This document shows, in pieces, positions 49,401-61,600 of a stretch of DNA of 64,000 nucleotides. The stretch comes from Antedon mediterranea (lineage: Eukaryota > Echinodermata > Crinoidea > Comatulida > Antedonidae): NCBI RefSeq assembly GCF_964355755.1, contig NC_092680.1:1901001-1965000 (forward strand). Reading direction: 5' to 3'. The notes below the pieces were generated by a model. The model saw only the letters and a program-made list of their open reading frames with translations, was not told the DNA's origin and did not search any database. Position 1 is the first letter of the stretch. Every line of letters begins with the position of its first letter. The translations under genes were made by a program, and so were the position numbers.

Positions 49401-52400
49401 TTTTTTTATGTTTCACTGTTAGGAATAAATAAATAAATGAACTTTGAACTAACCTTCACACACTTTCATCTGCTCATCATACCTGAGTCCATCTGGACAG
49501 GTACACTTGTAGCTGCCAAAGGTGTTGATACATTTTCCTCCCTCACAGATTTTATCTAACTCTAAACACTCATTGATATCATCAAGCACACCAGTTTCTT
49601 TGTCTGGTCTGAAGCCAGATCCACCAGGACACAGCAGATTGAACTCGGCTACAAAATAACAAAAGATTCTTGAGTCTAAGACCCTATTTACACAAGACAT
49701 AGACAGATGCAATTCAGTGTACTTACAAATGAATGATGTTGCATTACAATTCATTTACTTCATTGGGCTCTTAAGCTCTGTCTACACTATCCAACTAGTT
49801 TGACAAAAAAAGTGTGATATGCCAAAATATGGTAGTGATTTTTTAAATTTATTAAACCTTATTTAGCGAGGGTGACCCTAAACAGCATATGCTGACAATC
49901 AAGAGGCCCTCATATAAACAATATGCCCAAATATCATATGTCTATATATAGACACATCACATTTTTTTGTCACAAAGTTTGAAAGTGTAGACAGAGCTTA
50001 AGATTTACAATCATTCATCAGGTTAAAATACAATATATAGTATATATCCAAAAGGAGCCATTGAATTATATACAATCAACTCTAATACCGGACACAATTG
50101 AACTGGGCTATGTCAGGCATCCTGGAAAAAAAACACACTTACTTGAGTTTACTTTTGGACATGGCTCGCATGGATTACCCCAACCCTTGCCCATAGAACA
50201 ACAACAAGATGCACGAGCTGTGTTGATATCTAGCAGACCGGTACACTTTTGATCAGCCGTGTCTCCTCGACCACTCTCACTGTGCATTGCGTAACAACTA
50301 CCAATACGTAAATCTAAAAAGGAGAATAAATAATGTTATCATTAAAATTTATTTACGCCATTTTATTTTATTTTATACCCAATTCACATACACAAAATAG
50401 AACATATTGTAACAAATTATCTTTTATAAAATTATATTTCTATAAATATTTGTCTACATTTTGTTACCTTTTCATTTTTTATGGAATATCATGTAAGACA
50501 AATGTATGTAGTATCAAACTTGAATCTTAATTTGTAAACACTTACAACTGCAAAGCAATAAAGTACCAGTGCTTTGTAGTATATGGTGCCACATCAATTA
50601 AAAAAAGTTCTTGTTTAAAATTAATGCTATTTGTGTATTGTATTACAATAGTAGCAAATGGTGCCACATCTATTACAAAGTTATTGTGTACTGTCATCTA
50701 TAAACCTCAACTTACCAACACATACGGTGTTAGACAATGTAAGGCTGAAATTTGGTGGGCAATCACAATTAAAGCTTCCCCATGTGTTGATGCATGTACC
50801 ACTCTGGCAGAGGCTAGGATCTCGAGTACATTCATCAATATCTGAAAGTATAAACAATATCGTAATACTAACCTTCAATTTTTTCTAGATTGTTGGCATT
50901 TTTGTTTGAACCATTCTCACTAAAATTAAATCATTTTGAGAATTTTAATTGTAGAAAACTCAATTTTCAAAATAGGGAACAGCATAATTACACAAGCATT
51001 TCTATTTTCTATACAAATGGAATAGTTGTGTAATGCAATTCATACAGCCAATGCCCTTAATGCGATGTCTGATCATTTTGACTCACCTGTACAATTGCCA
51101 CCTGTCTGGTCCTTCTCAAAACCTTCCCAGCATTGGCATCTAAACATTCCAGGTACGTTGATACATTGACCATAAGTACAAATTTCAGGGAATGTAGTAC
51201 ATTCATCAATATCTAAACATAGAAAATGTTTAATAGATTAGATAGAAAATACAACTACAGGCTACAGGGGAGATCCAGGATTTTCTGGTAGAACACAACC
51301 TCTGTCAATAGTATCAAACTAGTTTGACAAAAAAGGTGTGATGTGCCTAAATATGGTATTCATATGCCCAAATATGGTAGTAATATGACATCATCATTTC
51401 CATGTATGGGCATATCACATTTTTTTTGTCAATTTGATAGTGTAGACCGAGCTTAACATATAAAACCAATTCGCTTCAAAGACCACTTGTTTCTAATCTA
51501 ATTTAGACTATACACACATATGTAACATTATGTTAATTTTAACACTTCCTTTTTACACTCTATGAACCTGAATTAATATTTGATATTTAAATCATTGTTT
51601 AAAGAACATTTATTATCATTTTACAAATAAAAAAAAAAATACTTGTTGCAGGATTTAGCTTTTATTATTATTTAAGTATTAGTTTTTAGGCTAGTTTCAA
51701 AGACCACTTGTTTCTAATCTAATTTAGACTATACACACATATTTAAGTATTAGTTTTTAGGCTAGTTAGGAACGTAGGGGGACACAACTAATTAAGCTCT
51801 TTATGTTATGTATTCATATATTGTTGTATTTTTTTTTTTGAATAAAGAATATTTGATTTTATTTGATTTTAAGTGCATTTACCTTCACATTTATCTTGGT
51901 TTTCAGAAGCAAAGAAGCCAGTTTCACAATCACAGACATAGGCTCCTGGCGTGTTCAGACACTGACCATTGATACACAGGTTAGGATTGCGAGTACACTC
52001 ATCAATATCTGTAATGATGCAGTATTTTAATATTATAAGAAACAAAATTGGGGTTATATGTTAAATATAAAGGTAATCAGAGGTACTGCATTAAATATTA
52101 ACTCTGATGATCATCTTGGCAATTAATTAAAATAAATAACAACACATAACAATGTGTTTTTACAGTATTATTAACCATAGTACTAAGTCTCAGTCAAACT
52201 GGAAAGCACAGATTTTCTGAAGCGGAGTAAATTTTAATTCTAATACCAAAACAAGTAGAGTTTATGATATGCAAAGTATTACATGATCAAAATTTTAAAA
52301 TGTGACGATAATCATATTAATAATTTAGATCTTGTTTACCTGTACAAGTTCTGCCATCGCCAGTGAATCCAGCCTGACATCTACATTGGTATGTTCCAGG

Positions 52401-55400
52401 TTGGTTAATGCACAAAGCATTCAAATGACACTCATCTATCTGTGTGTCACATTCATCAACATCTAAAAGTCAAAAGAATTACTCTATGATATTGTGCTCT
52501 TAAGAAAATCTATAATTACAAACAAAAATATGAAGATGACCGCGAGAGGCGTTTACGACGCAGGGGCTGTTCAAATGTACCTGTCGAGGGGTGTTCATAT
52601 TCTTGGAATACTGTTATTTTTGTGTCTACAAGAAGGGAAATGTATTGGCAAATTTGGCATGCTAGTTTGGCATGTTAGTTTGGCATGTCATTTATTTGCC
52701 ATTGGGGTGGTGTAAAAATAATTTGAAAAACTTGCCTACACAGCTGATACCATTGCCTTCAAAACCTGGTTTGCAATCACACACAAATGAACCCTTGATG
52801 TTGATACATTCTGAGTTCATAGCACAGTTGTGCACTCCCATCTCACATTCATTAATATCTGAAAGTAAACAACTTGATTTATTTATTTTTTTATTTTTAT
52901 TTTATTTAGTCAAAACCAACAGCGATAAATACCGCCACTAACAGGTTTGAAACATAAAACAATACAACATAAAAAACAGTTAACAATAAAATACAGATAA
53001 AATATATAAATATACTGTATATATATATATAACATAGATCGGCATGCCATAAACAATTTCAATTTAAAATTTATATTAATCAAACAGGTTATGCAGGGTA
53101 GTCAAGAAGTGAACACATAATCGTCCTCTTAAAATAACCAAGTCTATTAAAATGTACGATTTGTTATTAATACCTCCTCCAGAATAAGTGAGAGGTTATG
53201 TGGTCGGTCGTGTGTGGGGGTGTTTTTGTGAGAGGTTATGTGGTCGGTCGTGTGTTTTTGTGAGAGGTTATGTGGTCGGTCGTGTGTTTTTGTGAGAGGT
53301 TTTGTGGTCGGTCGTGTGTGGGGGTGTTTTTGTGAGAGGTTATGTGGTCGGTCGTGTGTTTTTGTGAGAGGTTATGTGGTCGGTCGTGTGTTTTTGTGAG
53401 AGGTTATGTGGTCGGTCGTGTGTTTTTGTGAGAGGTTTTGTGGTCGGTCGTGTGTGGGGGTGTTTTTGTGAGAGGTTATGTGGTCGGTCGTGTGTTTTTG
53501 TGAGAGGTTATGTGGTCGGTCGTGTGTGGGGAGTTTTTGTGTTTGTTTCTTTCTATATTCGTTAGCATGATTACACAAAGTGTTATTGAGGCTGATTTTC
53601 ATAAAATCTTAAAGGATGTTTTCATAGCTGTATGTGAACAATGCCCTTCTAGTTAATATTGTGGTTTATGTATGATTTGTTTTATATTATAAATACTGTA
53701 GTCTCAGACAATTACACCAGTAAGTAGGTTCTACTTATTTATTTTATTTCACCTTATTTATAGAGGGTGACCTAAACAGCGTATGCTGACAATCAAGGGG
53801 TCATCTTGATGAGTTATGATAAGTGTCTGTGTATGACAGTGTTCCCAGTGGCTCCTTAGTTTATTGTTCTGTCAGACTTACCTAAACATCCCATACGTCC
53901 AGGTTTCATTGCATATCCCATTTCACAGTGGCAAAGGTATGATCCGCGTGTATTCTCGCAACGCCCATCCAGGCATATCGTTGGATTCAGATCGCACTCG
54001 TGGAGATCTAAACAGTTTTTGTTATCAGCAGAAACTCGGAATCCAGCAAAACATGTACAGGTATAAGAACCAGGCTGATTGGTACACATGCCACCCCCAC
54101 AGACATTCAGGTCCTCTACACATTCATCTACATCTGTTTAAAGAAAATAAGAATTATATATGATTATTATATAAATAATAAATGACACTAAGAATATTTT
54201 TATGATTTTTTTTTCAATTCAATCATCTTTATTGCAGCTTAACTTGTGTACAATTATGTTTTGGTTTATAACAGATCATCTCAATGTCAAATAAATATAT
54301 GTAAGAAAAATTACATTTTTTAAAGTTTGTTTAGTCTTTTGAGTTAAGAAAGATGGACTAATCTATTTAATAAAGCAGACTTAATGAATGCACACTGAAG
54401 GTTGATTTTTGACATACACTAATGCCAATGCATCCAAGTATAAAGGTACATATTATATTTATTTTTTGGAAGTTCCCATTTGAATACTGTTGTAGAACAT
54501 AAACATAAATTCAAGCATAGAAAAGCATTCAATTAAAGGAAGATTTTTTAGTGGTACATCAGTTACATGTATTTCAAAGGTGTACTTACCTACGCATGTT
54601 TTTCCATCTGGTAGAAGGAGGTAGCCTGGGTTGCATTCACACAAAAAGCTTCCTAAGCTGTTCTTACAAATGTGATCACACCCTCCGTTGTTCATGTCAC
54701 ACTCCTGGATATCTGAAATAAACACAAAAAAAATATAATATCATTTTAGCCTCTGAACAATACTACTCAATGAAATATGGTGATTCTGTTAAATTCTTGG
54801 CAATATTTTACATATCTGCTCTGAAATCAATAGGCATGTAAACATGGTCATGTTTTATGCCTTATAGGGCCTGTTCACACTTATAAAATAACTAAGGCTG
54901 AACAAGCCTACTGACTCAACCATGTTTATGTTTTGAAGTTCCTGTTTCCACTAGTAAATTTATTAGCTAACACTTTACTGTAACTGTACCTTGGCATGCT
55001 TTAAAGTTGACAGTTGATTTAAATCCAGCATTACACAGACAACGATAACTTCCAAGAATGTTATGACATCTTCCATTAGAACAAATGCCATGAGTTGTAG
55101 AACATTCATTTACATCTGAAAAAAAAATCATAAATCGTACTTATAAAGAAATTTATTTATTTTATTTTATTTCAACTTTATTTATAGAGGGTAACCCTCC
55201 CAGCATGAACCCGCAGGTCAGCTGATATCCAGAAGCCCTCTTAAAAATGACAAAACATATAAAACTATAATTAACTAATACGAATCTACTATATACATTT
55301 AAATTTAAAACAATTATCCAAAAAATAATTATCTAAACAAATATTCAATTAGACAATTACGATAAAATGGATAAATTGTTTATTTTCTATATCTTTCTTT

Positions 55401-58400
55401 ATCAGCTTACTTGCGTTTAATAAAATGAAAATAAAGAAACGAGTATTACCTCTGCAGGAAAGTCCATCAGGTGAAAGCTCTTGCCCTTGTGGACATATAC
55501 ACTCAAAAGTTCCCATTAAGTTATTGCATGTGCCTCCTTTACACATCTCATAATTTGCTGTACACTCATCAACATCTGAAAAAAGAAAATGAAATTATTT
55601 ACCTAAAGTAACGCTCTGTTTATACAATCAAACTAGATTGACAAAAAATGTGATGGGTCCAAATATGGTAGTGATGTGTCCAAATATGGTAGTTATATGA
55701 CATCATCATATATTCATATATGGGCACATCATATTTTTTGTCACATAAAGTTTGATACATTAGACAAAGCTTAACATATACACGTTGTGTCTGGGAGCGA
55801 GTTAAAGCCAAAAACAAAATAGAATTCAAACATTGATTGGTAGAAGTGTGCGTAGGGGCGTGTCAGATGAGATACAGTAGTAGTACTCATCATGATATGA
55901 TACACAGGCATAAGCCATATCTCCCAGTGGTGCCTATCTCCCAGTGGTGTCTATCTCCCAGTGGTGCCTATCTCCCAGTGGTGTCTATCTCCCAGTGGTG
56001 CCTATCTCCTCTCTGGTCTGGCGGGTTTTTTTTACTAACTTACCCATACACATTTGATCCATCATAACGCCCTCAAAGCCTTCAAAACAATCGCAGACGA
56101 ATGCACCAGGACGATTTACGCAGGTTCCATTTCCGCATACATTACCCATCAATGTACACTCATTGATATCTATCATGAAAAATAAGTAATAACATATAAA
56201 TTTGAATTCGGTACACAACTCTAATTATTAATTGTATTTAAATAATTTATATGGAGTGTTTTGCATTATTTTATTTATTCATTCCTATTTTACCACCTGA
56301 CCTGACCTGACCTCCCTTAAAACTTATCTACCAGATTTACAAAGTCCTGGAAAAAGGGTTCTTCTTTTACCAGAATCAGTTCTAGCCTTTAAAGATCTGT
56401 CCACACTATTGATAGTATAGACAGAGCTTTAGAAGAAGAATCAGAAGAACTGAATATTGTAGAATATTCATGAGAATTTTGCGATTTTAATATTATTAAA
56501 TTAACAATTTTCTTGCTGAATCTTGAATATAATTTTGGCAGATAGAACATTCTCAATAAGATTTGAACATTTTTTACCTATTCAATATCTAAACAAAAGC
56601 AAAGAAGACACTAAATTGATTTGAGTTAAATGGAAGTGGGCTTTCTTTACTTTTGTTCTTTCTTTGGATATGGCGTTAACTTACCAAAACAAGAATAATC
56701 AAACTGATCCAGTGCGAATCCTTGGTCGCACTCACAGTAATAATCTCCAATATTGTTCTCACATATACCATCTGCACATAAGTTTTCAAATACAGAACAT
56801 TCATTGATATCTGCAAAGACAACAAAAGAAAAATATATTAAAACTAGTCGTTGCCCATCCAAAATGGTAGAGAATTACCGAACACAGCAGTTGCGAAGAA
56901 ATTGATCTAAAAAACACATTTTTTGTACAAAGAGCTTTACATCCCATCTGAAGAACAAGGAAAAAATGAAGTTTGTGTTGTCTCAAGATGCAAGCAATAA
57001 GGCAGACACAGGACTCGAACCCATACCACTCATATGCTATCTTATATCAATTTATTATTAAAGTACAAAACAAGAGAACTATACCATTGATGAGTATGGA
57101 TCCATCAAGAAGGTCAGTTCGTATTCTTGTATCAGCAAAGCCATGACCTCTGGGGCAAAGGGCGTCATATTCCTCTGAAAAATAAAAAAAGTAATAAATT
57201 GGTAAGCCTAACTTGATAAATAAAACATTATAACTATATTATTATATTATTACATAATTATGACATGATGATGATGCTATATATTTTTAATGTCTAGAGT
57301 TTAAAGTTTTGACTAATTGTTCATTTCTTATTAATAAAGCTTATGTCTTTGACATTATCAATCCTTAACTAGTTTTACATAAGCAAAAACATTGACACAT
57401 GCAAGGCCTGTCAGTATGTTAAGTAAAGGTTGCTACACACAATAATCTAGATCTATATAAAAATACATTTTCTTTTTTTAGAATCCAATAAAATGATGTC
57501 ATGATCAATAAAATTATTGTATCATCACTCTTATTAATCATGATATCATCATTTGATTGGACAGTCAAAATCAAAGACAGCATAAATAGTTCTAGAAAGA
57601 AGGCAATCGAGCTTGATGGAATAAAATAATTTAATTTAATTTAAAGAAAACTTTCCTAATTTCTTTTGTTTTATGTTTAAAAAAATGGGCCTTAAGTATC
57701 TTACCTGATCCACGAACAGGGCAAGCAGTACACGCCCCTAAACTGCCCCAGGCTGCACCAATAGAACAACAACAAACAGAGTTACGATATAACCCATCTA
57801 CTGGTTCCATACACGTTCCTTCTACATAGTCCAAGTAACATTCATAACTTCTAAGATCTGTAATTAATCAAATTATTTTTAAGCTCAAAATTCCATACAT
57901 GTTTAATCAGGAAAAAATGACTGGGTTAATAATGTTCAGCGCTTAAAGGTTTCACAACATTAGGCGCTATATAAATCTAGGATATCATATTATTATACCC
58001 CTTTTACACCACCAGCAAAAACGCGAAGTTGATCCGGAATTGTGTAAACCGTGTCATACCCGGCATTGTCAACGTAAAAAGTTACATTTAATTCAGAAAT
58101 GAGCCCACAATAAAAAAGACAGGGCAATGGTTGAAAATATATTATTTGTAAATAAACATGTATATTAAGTATGTTGAAGACATATTTTTTTACCTATATT
58201 TTTATACGTACAATGTTTATATATTTTCATAATTATTTTGGTTAAACTTCAATTTTAAATGTTTTATTTGAGATTGTAATCAACTTTCCTCGTATCGTAT
58301 CACTGTAAGTGAATGGTGCTGCTTTTAACAAATAATACATAAAGTATACCTATACAGTTTCTGCCAGTGTTATCAAGTGAGAGTCCCACTGCACAAACAC

Positions 58401-58577
58401 ATCTGAATGAACCCATGCTGTTTTCACAGTCACCATTTCTACATGCCATCATGTCCAACTCACATTCATTGATATCTGTAAAGATAAAAATGACATCAAC
58501 AATTTATATATTACAATATTTAATGTATACTTCATATTCATTGAGCACTCTGGAGTGGTATGTGCGCTATAAAAATC

Positions 58578-58608
<31 letters not shown>

Positions 58609-61600
58609 TTGATATTGATTGATGTACCGTATAGAGATAATAATAACATCAGTAATTTATTTACAGTAACAGTTTAAATTAATACTTAAATATGTATTGT
58701 CCCCCAATAACATAAAAATAAATATAATAAAATCAGACTTTGAAGAGGCCATTTTGCAGTTTTAATAACGTTATTCACTTTCATAGAAAAAATCAAATTA
58801 TTTCACTTTCTTTTCTTTTTATTGTATATTATGTATTTTGCCAAGGATAACCATAAGCGAATTCATTCACTATCCTTCTGAAGGGTGGCAATCCTGTTCA
58901 CAAGACAAACATATACACAAGTCTTATTACAAGTCTTTCGGAGTGGAGATGTAATTTGTCATTAGAAAAAATTGAACTCAGGACCCTTGGATTGGTACCC
59001 AAGCATCATAACCACCAAGACACTTTATGTTTTTGGGGGACACTATATCTTTAAATTATTATTCTTCTTCATACCAACACATTGACTGTTCTCAAACACA
59101 AATCCTCTTTGACATTCTTGGACCTGTGCTGCTGGACATGCCTCGCATGGACTGCCCCATGCTTTACCAAATGTTGAACAACACTCATCTCGTCGCATTA
59201 CACCCATGATGTTTGCTTCACAGCGACCTTCCCTGATCTGGGTCCAGCATGTACCTAGACGACGATCTGCAAAACATGTCAAATTAATATTTGTTATGAT
59301 GTTGTTTTGTTTGCCCATACAAGGAAGTTATGATATGCAGTATGTAAAAACCCTATTAAGGGGACACCTCAAAGTGTCTCCTTAATATGGGTTTCCACTG
59401 AATAAGGGTTGGCTGTTCAAATATACATTTCCATCATAAAGCCTTGTCTACACAATCAAACTAGTTTGACAAACAAATGTGATGTACCCATAATTATATG
59501 GACATGATGATGTCACACTGACAGAGCTTTAAGGAGGGTTTTACAGTAATTATAACATACCTAAACATTGAGTTCCTGTCTCATCAATTTCAAGACCTGG
59601 CAGACGACATTCACATCGAACACCACCAGCTGTGTTCACACAAATGGCATTCACACAAGGATTATTTTCATCACATTCATTTATATCTGAAATTCAAATA
59701 CAAAATTATTATTAACACTATGGGATTTATTTATAAATTATATCCAATTCAGTTTATTATTTCAAATATTTCATAAGAAAATTAGAAATGTGCAAGAGTA
59801 CTAATGACACAAAATGAATGTCTATATTAGAATGCCTCTCATTGGATAATAAAAGACCTCCCACAGACTATGCAAGCATTGTCTGCAATAGTTGATTTTA
59901 CCCCCAGAGAGCAAGAGCTGTAAAAATGTTTAAATCAACTTTAGGCCAACGTTTTGTAGACAAACCATGACCTTTCGGATGTGCCAAGAATATTGTTTGC
60001 TGTCCATTTGAATTCATTGAACATTTATAATGAAATATGTTTTCATTAAATATATTATTAAAAACAAAACACAAACTGAGTATTAATGAAGATCATTTTT
60101 GTTTGGCTGTTTGAATTTTATCTTTTCACTTGGTCATTTCATAATGATCAAGACAGCAAAAAAATGGCAAAATTTAATTTGATTATGAGATGAGAAACAT
60201 ACATACCAATACATACGATGTTCGCACTATCAAATTTATATCCCTCTGGGCATTCACATTCGTAGCTTCCAGCGGTGTTTCGACAAACACCACGTTCGCA
60301 CAGAAGTCTGTTTAATACGCAATCATCAATGTCTATAAAAAAAAAGAAAGGGAAAGTTTAGATAAATAAATTAAACACTACAGACTGTTTCTCTAAGGTA
60401 ATAAAAAATCATCAGGTGATCGGCTCTGAGTTGGAGTAAAGAATAATGTGATGTGCAATTAATTCAGAGGATTGGAAGAACTGTTTATGTAGTTAATTTA
60501 TGCAAGTATCACTTATTGTTTATTTGGCTAGTCTATTGTTTGTCTATAGTCTTCTAAGTCTGCATGTACTGAATAATTTGTTCTTTTGTGTCAATGTCAA
60601 TGCTTGAATGCTTTTTGAAGTTTATTTTGAACATTATTAAAGCAAATTTGAACTCATGTTCCTACTTATTATACCTAACAATGTTTTTATTATTATAACA
60701 TGTCACTATGTTTTGATCAAACTTATAGTAAACAAACGTTTTTACCCATTATTCTTCAGGTGAATTTAAAATTAAATTATCACTCTCAAAATTATCTAGA
60801 TTACTAATTTCCCAAACTACTTATGCAATTAATAATCTTTATTAGGAAGGAGTTGAGTGGTCAGAGTTTATGACCCCCTATCTTCATCAGGAGACCCCCT
60901 ACCGATATCGGGGGACACTTATCTCCATCAGGGGGTTCCCCAAAACAGTCTGTAATTAAAACGCCTGCAGTTGACTTTCCCTTCACAAAAACAGCCAATT
61001 AAAAACAATAAAGTGTATTAGCTAGTTGAAGTGTACTTCCTATAATAACAAACTTCTTGACCAAGAGTTCAGACATAACAATGAATGGCATGTTTAAACT
61101 GAAACATATGAAGTATTCATTTATACATTATTTCACTAAGAAACAGTTATAAAAATTCTTTAAACAATTTCTTTTTTTAATTTCTATATATATTTATATT
61201 TTTGTAAATCTTAAACCTTTGTTTTTCTGTGTGAATTTTGGATATTTGAATAAATAAATAAAATGTCCAATCCAATAAAAACCAATTAACAGGACAAAAA
61301 CTTCAGAAATATATGAAACATATCGAAAAAGCAAAGCAAAACTAATTTATAAAAATGCACACAAATAATGAAAGCAAAAATAGAACATGATTGTATACTG
61401 TATGCCAATAAAAAAACATTTGTTGGCAAACAAAAATAAATAAAAACACATTTTTAGAACTGAAGTCAGTTGTATATTGCAGTTTTAGGTGTAAAAATTA
61501 AAGTTATGTGTAAATAACAAAACCAATAAATATATTATACGAAAAGGTTGTTTATTGGAAAGAAGGGGCCCTCTATGCTTTTTAATATACATTTAGGCAA

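Noticed and set aside
53372-53602. Open frames on both strands across the GT-rich minisatellite
   Set aside because: They follow the 32-bp unit only; no start context, no domain, and they lie in a fibrillin intron.
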